From positions 32,536 to 96,535 of the IMG/VR virus record IMGVR_UViG_3300036944_000550: 64,000 nucleotides of DNA; one strand, given 5' to 3'. The DNA is from a virus. Shown one piece after another: positions 43,610 to 52,983 of the stretch (the stretch's first letter is position 1; each line of letters begins with the position of its first letter). The notes under the pieces are model-generated. The model had not been told where the DNA came from and did no database searches. It worked only from the letters and a program-made list of their open reading frames with translations. The translations under genes and the position numbers were made by a program.

Positions 43610-43894
43610 TTAGTTCTCAAGTTTAAAGGGGACTTCCTCAATCGACTTACGAATGCATTGAATATGTGCTTTCGTAGTATTAGAAATATACTCTGATTCA
43701 AGCGAAAAGTCAATACATTTTATGACATCAACTGGATCCATCTTAATTAAATCGTCAATAATTACACGATTATCTGTTTCACCAAATGCATTAACGCAGA
43801 ATAAAACAATGTCAATGTCCATGTCCGAATACAATGGTATTCGGTATAGTCGTTTCCCGTAAAACTTATCAGGAAATTTGAGTATCTCTGCCAT
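43610..43894 (-). CDS. small hypothetical protein
   Basis: 94 residues, MAEILKFPDKFYGKRLYRIPLYSDMDIDIVLF. Acidic, mixed alpha/beta, no motif seen. No Shine-Dalgarno sequence; an AATAAATA box ends 5 nt before the ATG. Sits between the hydroxylase-like gene and the 179-residue protein with short gaps. Confidence 0.5.
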   Translation of the reverse strand: MAEILKFPDKFYGKRLYRIPLYSDMDIDIVLFCVNAFGETDNRVIIDDLIKMDPVDVIKCIDFSLESEYISNTTKAHIQCIRKSIEEVPFKLEN

Positions 43895-43898
43895 AGAT

Positions 43899-44423
43899 CT
43901 ATTTATTAAAATGTGTTGAAAAAACTATGTGAAGTCTGTTTGCAGAAGTGGAAGCATTTATTGCAGTATGTTTAACGTTGGTTTGTAAACTATACAACCT
44001 ACCAATATCTGGCATTCGTTCCACCTTGTCATCTACAACAAAGAACGCATTAGTATCAGTGATCAGAGGTATGTGATAACGAATAGAATCAGGGTCAACA
44101 TGATAACTCAAACAGGTTATCGGTGTCATGTTCATAAATCTAATACGATCTATAGTTAGGTAACCATTAGAATAATTATATATTTGATTTTCTAATTTTT
44201 TAATTTCTGGGAAAATATGCTGCGTATAATCCTGCCGCTTGAGGATATTTTGATTACGCAGAGTTCCCGATCCTAGTTGGAGTTTTTCTTCAAAACTTAG
44301 CGCCTCATCACATTCTCTATATTTGAGATTATGCTGTTTCATAACTGGTAATTCTGACCACAGTTTAATGTATGGTGCAGGATCTATAGTAAATTCTAGT
44401 TCTTTAATATACCTTGACATCAT
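43899..44423 (-). CDS. aspartyl/asparaginyl hydroxylase-like 2OG-Fe(II) oxygenase
   Basis: About 174 residues from ATG-ATG at 44423; an in-frame start at 44447 overlaps the carbamoyltransferase further. CLSYHVDPDSIRYHIPLITD (His108, Asp110), NVKHTAINAS (His152) and ANRLHIVF (Arg163) give the HxD...H...R set of the Asp_Arg_Hydrox family. All metal ligands are present, unlike the protein at 4195-4872. Hydroxylates a protein, peptide or small molecule with 2-oxoglutarate and O2. Coupled to the carbamoyltransferase by overlap. Confidence 0.75.
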   Translation of the reverse strand: MMSRYIKELEFTIDPAPYIKLWSELPVMKQHNLKYRECDEALSFEEKLQLGSGTLRNQNILKRQDYTQHIFPEIKKLENQIYNYSNGYLTIDRIRFMNMTPITCLSYHVDPDSIRYHIPLITDTNAFFVVDDKVERMPDIGRLYSLQTNVKHTAINASTSANRLHIVFSTHFNK

Positions 44424-45885
44424 ACATGCCTTGAAACATTGCAGCATCTTTTACATCATTCACCATCGGAAATCCTTTGATGTTCAGACTAGTATTCAGC
44501 AACATCGGACAACCTGTTTCTTCATACCATCTTGTCAACAATTCAAACAATCCTGGATGCTGCTGCTCGTTTACAGTTTGGACGCGAGATGTGCCATCAA
44601 CGTGAATGATAGCAGGGAACTTTGTAGGAAATTTACATCTTGCAGTAAACTGCATGTAAGGGGATACTTCAACTGGCATGTCAAAATACTCTGCTGCATG
44701 TTGCTCAAGGATGACTGGTGCGAATGGTCTAAACTTTTGTCTGCGCTTGATTGCATTTACTCTATCCTTAATGTCTGTCCTAGATGGATCAGCGAGAAGA
44801 CTTCGGTTACCAAATGCTCTCGGACCAAACTCTGCCTTTCCACTAGCAACTCCAACTATACCCTCTTCAAGCAAAGAAGTCAATAGATTTTCTACAGGAT
44901 ATTCGGTATCAATATTCTCGCCGAGATATGGACCTTGCCAGTTTAGTTTTCTGCGGTTGTTTGCAGTAATAGCACCGAGAGAACTACCAGCGTCTCCTGG
45001 ATTCGGTATAATCCAGATATTATCGAAATATTTTCGAGCAATATGATTGGCAGAGCAGTTAAGTGCGCAACCCCCTGATAATACTAGATTATTTTGGAAA
45101 GTGTCTTTCATCTTTGCGCGAACGAGCAGTTTCTCGAATTCTTCCTCATAAATCTTCTGTGCTGATGCGGCAAGATCGTAGTAATCAGGATCTTCACTTT
45201 TCAACCACCACTTACATCCGCGATGTAGATTTACTTTCTCATAGAGTTCGCGCATTTCCCAATAATATTTGTCAGGATTACCATATGCTGCCATACCCAT
45301 GAGGATATACTCGTCTTCGTTTGGTTTCAATCCAACTCTGTCTGTTATAGCAGAATAGAATAAACCGAGCGATTTCGGATAATCCATGCTCCACTGTTTC
45401 TTCATCTCATTACCAGCACATGTCCAAATAGAAGCAGTATCAAATTCGCCGATAGCATCAATTACTAATGCAGTTGCAGTGTAAAATTTAGATGTGTAAT
45501 ATCCAGCAGCAGCATGCGACTCATGATGGTTCGCATATTCTATTGGTGCAGTTATACCAAATGATTTTAGATACTTCTCGGCACTGAATCTAGTCAATCC
45601 TTGCCCCGTAAGAAACCTACGCATTGCACGCAATCTCGGTTTTTCATACCAGTGGATTTTTGCTGGTTTCCCAAACTTCAATGCTACATCAATAAGATCA
45701 GTATTTAGATGCTTGTCATTTTTAATTCCACTGTATCTCTCTGCATGAGAGGCGAAGAGTATTTCTGCACCAGCAACAACAGTCAATGCAGCATCATGTG
45801 CTCCTGCAGATATACCCCATTCAATCATAGATAAACGGATCGCTCTTTCGTATCTTATTGATTCTTCTTCGTAGTTTATATGCAT
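44404..45885 (-). CDS. carbamoyltransferase (NodU/TobZ family)
   Basis: 493 residues. ISAGAHDAALTVV, ANHHESHAAAGYYTS (His120, His121, His124), MGMAAYG, LVLSGGCALNCSANH, PNPGDAGSSLGA and the C-terminal EFGPRAFGNRSLLADPS ... RQKFRPFAPVIL are the full motif set of O-carbamoyltransferases, which make carbamoyl-AMP from carbamoyl phosphate and ATP and transfer the carbamoyl group to a hydroxyl. All motifs intact, so active. Targets in the family include sugars and antibiotics. Here the acceptor may be a product of the adjacent radical SAM/hydroxylase steps or a modified DNA base (inference). Confidence 0.9.
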   Translation of the reverse strand: MHINYEEESIRYERAIRLSMIEWGISAGAHDAALTVVAGAEILFASHAERYSGIKNDKHLNTDLIDVALKFGKPAKIHWYEKPRLRAMRRFLTGQGLTRFSAEKYLKSFGITAPIEYANHHESHAAAGYYTSKFYTATALVIDAIGEFDTASIWTCAGNEMKKQWSMDYPKSLGLFYSAITDRVGLKPNEDEYILMGMAAYGNPDKYYWEMRELYEKVNLHRGCKWWLKSEDPDYYDLAASAQKIYEEEFEKLLVRAKMKDTFQNNLVLSGGCALNCSANHIARKYFDNIWIIPNPGDAGSSLGAITANNRRKLNWQGPYLGENIDTEYPVENLLTSLLEEGIVGVASGKAEFGPRAFGNRSLLADPSRTDIKDRVNAIKRRQKFRPFAPVILEQHAAEYFDMPVEVSPYMQFTARCKFPTKFPAIIHVDGTSRVQTVNEQQHPGLFELLTRWYEETGCPMLLNTSLNIKGFPMVNDVKDAAMFQGMYDVKVY

Positions 45886-45893
45886 TATACCAT

Positions 45894-46880
45894 TTAATTA
45901 TTTTCTGGAACATTTTCCCATCCTCCCCATTTCATTACTGATTTAGAATAAAATGTTTCATCATAATATCTATAATCATATTCTTGTACTTTACCATTAA
46001 ATTTTATACTGTAGAAATCGGTATATTCTGTAAAAAATGATAATGCTTCTTCTTTAGATAAATTTAAAACTCTACCCACTTCTGCATAACCTAATCCATT
46101 TTGCTCATTCGATGGATCTACGCCTTTTGATATCAACCATTCCGTAAATTCTGCATCAGTCGGAAATTCATATGTATTGCCAAAGTGACAATCAAATTCT
46201 CCGCTTATCAATCTATGCTCAGAAATTCCAGCATCTGTTACGTCATCGTCATTATCAAGATATGCTTCATACCAAGTTTTACCTGTCTGAGCGTAATGGA
46301 GATATACCAACCCATTATCAACAGTCTTGGTAAAGTTCTTTTTTTCATTTTGCGGAAGTTCTATTTTTTCATTGGCACCAAGCACACTGTAGTAGAAATA
46401 TCCGTTTCTAACTCTGTTATTCCATCGTTCCTTTTTGACTTCTTCGTCATACCAAGTTTCTAACCAATGGCAACAATGATTGAGCATGCATATTGACAGT
46501 CTAACTTCACCAGAAGAGGTCGCTAATAGTCTTGTTGGGTTCCAAACTTGCCCATGGGCAGTTTCGAAATGATGGTGCAATTTATTCAGCAATTGTTGAT
46601 CATACCGAATTCTAAGTACTGAATAATCTTCAGTTATTTTATACTCAGTTTTAGAATTGATAATATAAATCGCTCTGTCGAGTTCATCACAAACTTGTTG
46701 TGGAGTTCTATACTCACAATTAAATCCAAGTAAACTAAAATTTTTCACATAAACAATTGATTGCTTATCCATCAAACGGTCGAGTCGACTCAACCACAAT
46801 AATGATAAATTGCAATCATTAGGTTTGATATTGATATATTCTATATTATTCAGTCTATCTCTAAATCCAAGTTCTATCAT
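45894..46880 (-). CDS. unknown protein in radical-SAM operon
   Basis: 328 residues. MIELGFRDRLNNIEYINIKPNDCNLSLLWLSRLDRL, then VYVKNFSLLGFN, HFETAHGQVWNPT and a C-terminal tail of Tyr/Asp-rich segments. No catalytic motif recognised, though conserved-looking aromatic and His residues (LNHCCHWLETWYDEE, SKSVMKWGGWENVP) suggest a binding protein. Overlaps the SGNH hydrolase gene by 20 nt, so it belongs to the operon. Confidence 0.55.
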   Translation of the reverse strand: MIELGFRDRLNNIEYINIKPNDCNLSLLWLSRLDRLMDKQSIVYVKNFSLLGFNCEYRTPQQVCDELDRAIYIINSKTEYKITEDYSVLRIRYDQQLLNKLHHHFETAHGQVWNPTRLLATSSGEVRLSICMLNHCCHWLETWYDEEVKKERWNNRVRNGYFYYSVLGANEKIELPQNEKKNFTKTVDNGLVYLHYAQTGKTWYEAYLDNDDDVTDAGISEHRLISGEFDCHFGNTYEFPTDAEFTEWLISKGVDPSNEQNGLGYAEVGRVLNLSKEEALSFFTEYTDFYSIKFNGKVQEYDYRYYDETFYSKSVMKWGGWENVPENN

Positions 46881-47748
46881 GTAATTCTTTCATTATATTT
46901 TGGGCATGTTTTTCTTGCGATAGTTTTCCTGGGTGCTGTAAATCCCTTGCTTGTTTGTTATCCAAATAGTTAGGGAATATTTCTTCTGCTATGTTATGTG
47001 GCGCAACAATTTGCAACAATTCATGTGTTGGCATATCCCACGTAGTAAATAACACATTAATATTTCTCTCAGCAGCAATATCCAAGATATAATTAATGTT
47101 AAACGATAATTTAGATAATTGATAGTTTTCATGAATACCAAAAAATGGTTCCATGTATTTCTTGTGTACGTTGCTCCTAGAATTCGGAATCAAATCAGTT
47201 ACTATTCCATCCGGATCTATAAAAAATTCTCTGTAAACATGTGGTAACGTAAATACTGCTATATCAAGGTTGACAAATTTTGTAAACACAGAAAAAATTC
47301 TTGTAATTCTCTCGATGGATGATCCTCCTTTACCAACATTGAAAATTCTGGATTGGGTCAACTCTTCAAGATAATGTGGATGTATCTCGTGTGAAGGCAA
47401 TCCATCCCCGAACGTAAAACTATCACCAAAGCATCCTATCTTCTTCTTATCAGTTACAGTTAACTCCCATTTGTCTCTGAATAAATATGGATTTAAATGA
47501 TACTTCCAAGAATCCTGTATTAAACCTTGTTTAATAAGTTGCTCTTCAAAGTAATTGGTGTATTCCAGATAGACATCACGATAGGGAATTTGTTCTGGTT
47601 TTGGGTATGGCAACACATATCCCAGCACTCTAATATCATCTAAAGATAAAAATTTATGGTGCGAAATATCAGTTAACGCTTCTGACACAGATGGATCTCT
47701 GTAAAATTTTTTTTCTAATCTTATCTTTTGTAATATATCATTGTGCAT
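46861..47748 (-). CDS. SGNH/GDSL-type hydrolase
   Basis: 295 residues. KIGCFGDSFTFGDGLPS holds the block I GDS motif with nucleophile Ser110. NVGKGGSSIERI is a block II-like Gly region, and HPGKLSQEKHAQNI ends with the general-base His. A ~100-residue N-terminal extension precedes the domain. Family members remove or add acyl groups on glycans or lipids. Overlaps the radical SAM gene upstream by 11 nt. Substrate unknown. Confidence 0.75.
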   Translation of the reverse strand: MHNDILQKIRLEKKFYRDPSVSEALTDISHHKFLSLDDIRVLGYVLPYPKPEQIPYRDVYLEYTNYFEEQLIKQGLIQDSWKYHLNPYLFRDKWELTVTDKKKIGCFGDSFTFGDGLPSHEIHPHYLEELTQSRIFNVGKGGSSIERITRIFSVFTKFVNLDIAVFTLPHVYREFFIDPDGIVTDLIPNSRSNVHKKYMEPFFGIHENYQLSKLSFNINYILDIAAERNINVLFTTWDMPTHELLQIVAPHNIAEEIFPNYLDNKQARDLQHPGKLSQEKHAQNIMKELHDRTWI

Positions 47749-48997
47749 CTATAAACTCCGGATTAACTGCATAGAAATTTTGATTTCTAATATTATCAAG
47801 TCGATTAATTTTGTTTTTGAAATTATCCATCAGGTGACTATTGTCAGAAGAATACATGAAATCTATAATAGACGACCATCCAGAATACGGTATTCCCCAG
47901 TCAGATTGTAATTTCATACCATATATATGAATTTTCTCAGCACATCTATCCTTAAGAAGTTTCGGCATTACCGTAATACTGTATTCACTTGGAACGAACA
48001 GAGGATTTAAGTGGAATCTATCTGACCAATAATTTTCAATATTAATTTCCCGACCGCGAATATCAGTCAAAGGAATCAAATCGTTACTATGTAGAGTATT
48101 ATGGAGTTCTGTTAATCTGAAGATATTAAGAATACTGACAGTAGGATGGATCCAATAATCTGCAGACCTGCTTGCGCGAATTCGTTTAATATTCTCGAAT
48201 GTTTTATTCCAGTTTCCACGATAACGGATATACTCAAACGCATCACCTACGCCATCAATGCTCAAACTCAGATGGACATCTTTAAACTTCTTCCAGTAAT
48301 CTAGAACATTATATTTTTCTTTGCCAAGAGTAGTTCCATTGGTACTATATCTAAGTCGGACATTATGCCTTCCCTTTTCATCTAGTAGTTGAAGAATATT
48401 CCAATGTTCCGGCATTATGAGAGGTTCGCCACCCGCAAAATGTATCTGTTGCATACTACTAAGATTTCGTTCGATTTCTTCCCAAAATAAAGAAGATTTT
48501 TCTAGAGAAATAAGACCCAATTCAGTTTCATCATTTGGATGTAATACTTTCCAATCTTTACTCCACGAAGTGCTGAACAATGGTGCACATGTTACACATG
48601 CTAGATTACACTCATTACTAAAACGAAAGTCCCAATACAATAATCTTGCTTCGGAAATTGTTCCATCTGGTTGTGTAGATTGCACTAAATCTGCTACCGC
48701 ATCATACCACTGAGAATTCATCCCTGCGCGCATGGTGTTCAAACCATGATCGCCTTTATCTATGCAGCGATGACATTGTTCTGGTAAAGGTTTACCATCC
48801 AACATATCCTTTCTCATTTTCTTTGCGCTGTCACTATTCATAATCTCAAGAAATGATTGTTCTTTAACATTTCCAAAAGAATATTCAGATTTCAATGGAG
48901 TTTGGCAACAGGCATATGCTCTACCATCATTGATGACATGCAAGTGTGACCATAGTGCTGAACAGAATGTGGATTCGTTTTTATAATCTCTAGTCAT
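47738..48997 (-). CDS. radical SAM enzyme with Cys-rich N-terminus (copy 1)
   Basis: 419 residues. NECNLACVTCAPLFSTSW carries the CxxxCxxC cluster motif (Cys130, Cys134, Cys137). QQIHFAGGEPLIMPEHW (GGE motif), STNGTT and SLSIDGVGDAFEYIRYRG complete the radical SAM barrel. The N-terminus (FCSALW, ACCQTP, EQCHRC) has extra Cys that may hold an auxiliary cluster, like twitch/SPASM proteins. Most divergent of the three tandem copies. Start overlaps the upstream stop by 8 nt. Confidence 0.88.
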   Translation of the reverse strand: MTRDYKNESTFCSALWSHLHVINDGRAYACCQTPLKSEYSFGNVKEQSFLEIMNSDSAKKMRKDMLDGKPLPEQCHRCIDKGDHGLNTMRAGMNSQWYDAVADLVQSTQPDGTISEARLLYWDFRFSNECNLACVTCAPLFSTSWSKDWKVLHPNDETELGLISLEKSSLFWEEIERNLSSMQQIHFAGGEPLIMPEHWNILQLLDEKGRHNVRLRYSTNGTTLGKEKYNVLDYWKKFKDVHLSLSIDGVGDAFEYIRYRGNWNKTFENIKRIRASRSADYWIHPTVSILNIFRLTELHNTLHSNDLIPLTDIRGREINIENYWSDRFHLNPLFVPSEYSITVMPKLLKDRCAEKIHIYGMKLQSDWGIPYSGWSSIIDFMYSSDNSHLMDNFKNKINRLDNIRNQNFYAVNPEFIDAQ

Positions 48998-50504
48998 AGT
49001 TGCCCAATGGGTCTCCGATATTGGAAGAATCCGGAGTAAGAATCCAACCTTCTTCTTTTGCGATGCGCATCAGATCTTCATCATTAATATATTGCTTTGT
49101 GCTGTCACCATTAATCAAATTGGTCTTATCTTTCAATTTTGTATCTGGCAATGTTTGATACCAGTCACGAAGAATTACCGGAAACGTCTCAACAAGATTT
49201 TTGTTTCTGCGTTGATCATATTGACTGTAGAATGTTTTAAAATCTCTCCAAAGAGTAATTTTATTGCTGGTTCTTCTGTGCGGTGCTTCTACAATATCAA
49301 GATAATCAATCAATCGTTCGATGCTTACCTTCTCAAAATCATTCCATAATGGACGTTCTTTTGCTTGCTCATACCATGTGAGTAGTTTCTCTCGACAATA
49401 ATTCTTAATATGATCAGGAAGCGCAAGAGGACTTTGGAAACTGGGGAACCGCAGTAGATTCAAACTCAAAGTAGGTGTTTTAGAGTTTGTCATTTGTTTA
49501 ATTGAATATATATCATCCATAAATTCAGTTATGTCAAATAAACATAGACTGTTGATGGTCATCATAATATTCAATCCCTGAACATTACCTTCTGTGATTA
49601 GACGAATAAGGTTCTTTCTCCAAACAACATAATCAAAACCATCACGAATATACTCTGCATGATCTTTAGATGATTCACAACTAGTATATACTGAGAAACT
49701 TTTGATATTTTTACTTTTCTCAATCAATCTATCGATGGTTTCATCTTTAGCAATCAAGTTGGTATTGATAGCAAATGCCATGTCACTATCTTGTTTCTCA
49801 AACCAATCAAGTAGTCTCCATGTTTCAGGACTCATCAGCGGTTCGCCACCAGTAATCCTTAACTCTTTCAGTGTATCAGCAAGACCGTTGTCCCACCATT
49901 TCCAGAAAGCATCAATATACGGATTGGTATCATCCTTACTAAATGGTTCGGTCCAAGAACCATCTTGCTCAAAGGCACCTGCACCATCTGACACTAAGTT
50001 TTGATATGGTCCATTCTGTTTAATATCTCTTGCCCATGAGGTAGAGAAACTAGCATTGCAATATGAACAAGCAAGATTACAAGTTCTATCAAATGCAATC
50101 TCAAAAGTCCGGAGGGATGCATCATCCTTCCAATCGCTCGTATATGCTTTTTCGAGATCATCTTCTGTGTGGATTATAGATTTGAATACTCGATCGCTGA
50201 CATTGTCTCTGCCAATATCTTCAATTTTCCAGCAATACTCACACTCAGAAGGTCGATCACCATCCTGCATCATCTTACGCATTGCTTTTTTATGCATAGT
50301 ATTATGGATTGCAGAAGGATTGTTAGCAACCTCTTCAAGTGGAATCTTATGTGCGGGTGGGTGATGACAACTTGCTGTTGTCCCACTACCCAACCAAGTG
50401 GTCGCATTATACCATTTTGCGCCGCAAAAACTTTTAGACTTACTATCTAAAACTCTGTTACGGTATTCCAGTAGTGTCTCATCAGGTTTCTTGAACGAAG
50501 TCAT
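48990..50504 (-). CDS. radical SAM enzyme with Cys-rich N-terminus (copy 2)
   Basis: 504 residues from the ATG at 50504 (TAATATGAC after the previous stop). TCNLACSYCNASFSTSW (Cys142, Cys146, Cys149), LRITGGEPLMSPETW and INTN..., with N-terminal FCGAKW, SCHHPPAHKIPLEEVANN and ECEYCWKIED. The N-terminal Cys pattern is almost the same as copy 3 (SCHHPSPHKIPLEELAND, ECEYCWKIED), showing recent duplication. Likely modifies an organic radical substrate, perhaps peptide or sugar. Confidence 0.88.
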   Translation of the reverse strand: MTSFKKPDETLLEYRNRVLDSKSKSFCGAKWYNATTWLGSGTTASCHHPPAHKIPLEEVANNPSAIHNTMHKKAMRKMMQDGDRPSECEYCWKIEDIGRDNVSDRVFKSIIHTEDDLEKAYTSDWKDDASLRTFEIAFDRTCNLACSYCNASFSTSWARDIKQNGPYQNLVSDGAGAFEQDGSWTEPFSKDDTNPYIDAFWKWWDNGLADTLKELRITGGEPLMSPETWRLLDWFEKQDSDMAFAINTNLIAKDETIDRLIEKSKNIKSFSVYTSCESSKDHAEYIRDGFDYVVWRKNLIRLITEGNVQGLNIMMTINSLCLFDITEFMDDIYSIKQMTNSKTPTLSLNLLRFPSFQSPLALPDHIKNYCREKLLTWYEQAKERPLWNDFEKVSIERLIDYLDIVEAPHRRTSNKITLWRDFKTFYSQYDQRRNKNLVETFPVILRDWYQTLPDTKLKDKTNLINGDSTKQYINDEDLMRIAKEEGWILTPDSSNIGDPLGNYD

Positions 50505-50505
50505 A

Positions 50506-51885
50506 TTAATCTTTCCACTCTTCAAGTAAGTTCACATACATCGGGAATGTAATGCTGAAGTTCTTATTTCTTCTTATATCATATTCGTTTACAAATTTAA
50601 CGAAGTCACTACGATATTTATCTGCAGTTGGAGTAGTCCTCAGATAATCACAGAATCTTTTAATTTGATCCCATTCTTCAAGATATAGTCTTGCCCACTG
50701 TGATGATGAATGATACTTCAACCAACCTTCACAATATTTCTCAATCTTATCTGCATACTCTATTCTGGTTTCAGTGTTGAGTAGTGTTGCCTGTAAGTAT
50801 GGAGGATACCGTAAGTAGTTAACACTCAACGGAACTCTGTTTTCTTCGGTATTTCTGTTAAACAGAACACGCAGATCCATAACATGCTCGACGAATTCTG
50901 CAAAAGATGGTAAACTTAAAATATTAATCGTTGTCATAATGTTAACACGGAAGTTGGTTTCGCGTAGAATGCGTTCTACGTTTGCATACCACTTCATGTA
51001 GTTAATACCATCACGAGCATACTCTGCTTGTGCGAAGGTGCTCTCCGCGCTAGTATAAATTTGAATATCTTTGACTTTACCCTCGAGAGAGTTAATTGTC
51101 TCAATCAACTTATCAACTAACTGATCGGGCACACCCAAGTTTGTATTAATACCAAGTTCTATGTCAGCAGGAGGGTTCTGTTTGATCAGTTCCATTGTTT
51201 CCCAGAAATCCTTGCTCATAGTGGGTTCACCACCAGTCATACGAAACACTTTCACATGCTTCATCGCTTCTGGGAACCACTCTTTAAATGCTTCCGAGTA
51301 TGGATTATGTTCGCTGTTCTTATATGGGAATCGTCCTACCTGTTTCAACCATTCTAGATTACTTGTTCCGAATTGCGTAGGATATGGACCATTCTGTTTA
51401 ACGTCATCCATCCACTTACTAGAAATTTCAGGTGAACAATATGCACAAGCAAAATTACAAGCATTAGAAAACGAAACTTCAAGATATGTTGGGAATACAT
51501 TCGCATCCCATGCCGTATGCGCGATCTCATCAATCTTATCATATGACCACCATTCCGCAGTCTTGTAATGTCTGTCTGAAAAATACTCTGTATTGAGATC
51601 TTCAATTTTCCAGCAGTATTCACATTCAGATGGACGCTCGCCCTCTAGCATCTTCTTACGTTGCTGTTTCTTGAAAGAACTATTGCTCAACGCATTAATA
51701 TCATTCGCAAGTTCTTCTAGTGGAATTTTATGCGGAGATGGATGGTGACATGAATGATTGTAACCATTTTGCAAATATAAGGTTGTTTGCAACCATTTTG
51801 CTGCACAGAAAGAAGGACTTACTGCATTGATAACATCACGTTTCCTACCCAGTTCTTCTATTCGTTCTTCGTTCGGTATTATCAT
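50506..51885 (-). CDS. radical SAM enzyme with Cys-rich N-terminus (copy 3)
   Basis: 459 residues. NACNFACAYCSPEISSKW (Cys143, Cys147, Cys150), FRMTGGEPTMSKDFW, GINTNLG and IYTSAEST mark the barrel. N-terminal Cys block FCAAKW, SCHHPSPHK, ECEYCW is shared with copy 2. The start overlaps the methyltransferase-like stop as ATGA, so both are translated together. First of the three copies in transcription order. Confidence 0.88.
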   Translation of the reverse strand: MIIPNEERIEELGRKRDVINAVSPSFCAAKWLQTTLYLQNGYNHSCHHPSPHKIPLEELANDINALSNSSFKKQQRKKMLEGERPSECEYCWKIEDLNTEYFSDRHYKTAEWWSYDKIDEIAHTAWDANVFPTYLEVSFSNACNFACAYCSPEISSKWMDDVKQNGPYPTQFGTSNLEWLKQVGRFPYKNSEHNPYSEAFKEWFPEAMKHVKVFRMTGGEPTMSKDFWETMELIKQNPPADIELGINTNLGVPDQLVDKLIETINSLEGKVKDIQIYTSAESTFAQAEYARDGINYMKWYANVERILRETNFRVNIMTTINILSLPSFAEFVEHVMDLRVLFNRNTEENRVPLSVNYLRYPPYLQATLLNTETRIEYADKIEKYCEGWLKYHSSSQWARLYLEEWDQIKRFCDYLRTTPTADKYRSDFVKFVNEYDIRRNKNFSITFPMYVNLLEEWKD

Positions 51886-52445
51886 TTATAACCCACTGCC
51901 ATGTATCTATAGAAATGCCCACACTTCAACATACCTGCATACTGCGGATTTTTAATATTGTTGATTGTTAAAAATTCTTCTAGATTATCGGCAATGCGGA
52001 CATGCTCAGGATTAACTAGATTATTTCCTTGGACGATATATTTAGTCGTGTTAGGAATAGAGTCCCACCACGCATCATATACTTCTTGTGTAACATGCTC
52101 GGTACTGGTATTGATCACCAGATCCGGATGTGAATGATTGAGCGGCATGCCATTTCGCATGTCGTGTTGACGAAATGTGATATCGTGATAGCACTCATCG
52201 ATGGCATCAAATACCTGTTTACAATCAGAAGACAAGTCAGTAGTTAGAATTCGCGCATCAGGAAACTTATGTGCAATAAACTGTGCAAGAACTCCATACC
52301 ACCCACCGAAAATTACGATAGATCTATCCATGTGAGTTACATGTTCGAGCAACCATTTCTTGCTCTCGATTTGACTGTCCCAAAAGTTCTCGGAGAATCT
52401 GTATGCATTATCTGGATTATTGCGGATATATTGCATCCATAGCAT
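51882..52445 (-). CDS. SAM methyltransferase-like protein
   Basis: About 187 residues from ATG at 52445. A GTG at 52469 overlapping the previous stop would give a slightly longer form. SIVIFGGWYGVLAQFIAHKFPDARILTTDLSSD is motif I and the acidic strand of a Rossmann methyltransferase; HPDLVINTSTEHV a later strand. Heads the radical SAM block by ATGA overlap. A similar protein occurs at 2212-2868. Likely adds methyl to a pathway intermediate. Confidence 0.65.
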   Translation of the reverse strand: MLWMQYIRNNPDNAYRFSENFWDSQIESKKWLLEHVTHMDRSIVIFGGWYGVLAQFIAHKFPDARILTTDLSSDCKQVFDAIDECYHDITFRQHDMRNGMPLNHSHPDLVINTSTEHVTQEVYDAWWDSIPNTTKYIVQGNNLVNPEHVRIADNLEEFLTINNIKNPQYAGMLKCGHFYRYMAVGYK

Positions 52446-52458
52446 CACAACATCAAAA

Positions 52459-52860
52459 TTAACCACGACGCATCTTCGCAATCTCCAAAATTTGTTCATC
52501 ATTAATAACAGGAACAGCATTGCTCTTATGTAGAACGCTGATACCCTTGATAAGTGTGCCTGTGTAGATCTGTTCTTTGCGAGAATAGTTTACACCAATA
52601 CCATCACCAGAAGGATACTTGTGACGATGGTCGCTGACTTCATATTTAGGGAGAGGTGTGCCACGCAACTTGGGATTATACTTACCCTGACGATAGGAGA
52701 CATACTCATCGAATGTCTTTGTCTTGCTACCAATCCGCTTCATCTGCTTATTGTAATCTACCCAGTCCTGGGAATACCGTGCAGCGACACCCTTGTTAGA
52801 AGTCTTGCGCTTCTTGGTGCTAGTGGTGGTGAACGCATGTGACATAAGTTGCATAGACAT
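52459..52860 (-). CDS. conserved hypothetical protein heading the operon
   Basis: 133 residues. RYSQDWVDYNKQMKRIGSKTKTFDEYVSYRQGKY and GIGVNYSRKEQIYTGTLIKGISVLHKSNAVPVINDEQ are blocks seen widely in marine T4-like phages without known function. Basic N-terminus. First gene after the sigma70 promoter at 52890-52918; ends immediately before the methyltransferase-like gene. Confidence 0.7.
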   Translation of the reverse strand: MSMQLMSHAFTTTSTKKRKTSNKGVAARYSQDWVDYNKQMKRIGSKTKTFDEYVSYRQGKYNPKLRGTPLPKYEVSDHRHKYPSGDGIGVNYSRKEQIYTGTLIKGISVLHKSNAVPVINDEQILEIAKMRRG

Positions 52861-52889
52861 AACAGAATCCTTTTCTAACTCAACATACT

Positions 52890-52918
52890 CTTATACCTTA
52901 TCCAATGGAAAATGTCAA
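52890..52918 (-). promoter_or_regulatory. sigma70-type early promoter of the radical-SAM operon
   Basis: TTGACA (52913-52918), 17 nt, TATAAG (52890-52895) on the - strand. Near-consensus. It diverges from the + promoter at 52934, leaving only 15 bp between the two -35 elements. Confidence 0.85.
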
Positions 52919-52933
52919 GCTAAAAATAAGGGC

Positions 52934-52962
52934 TTGACATTTTTTAAATTATAGAGTAGAAT
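52934..52962 (+). promoter_or_regulatory. sigma70-type early promoter for small + strand genes
   Basis: TTGACA (52934-52939), 17 nt, TAGAAT (52957-52962), with GGGC before the -35 element. An AGGAG ribosome site and ATG follow 14-22 nt later. Confidence 0.85.
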
Positions 52963-52983
52963 GGTTAATCAATAGGAGAAGAA

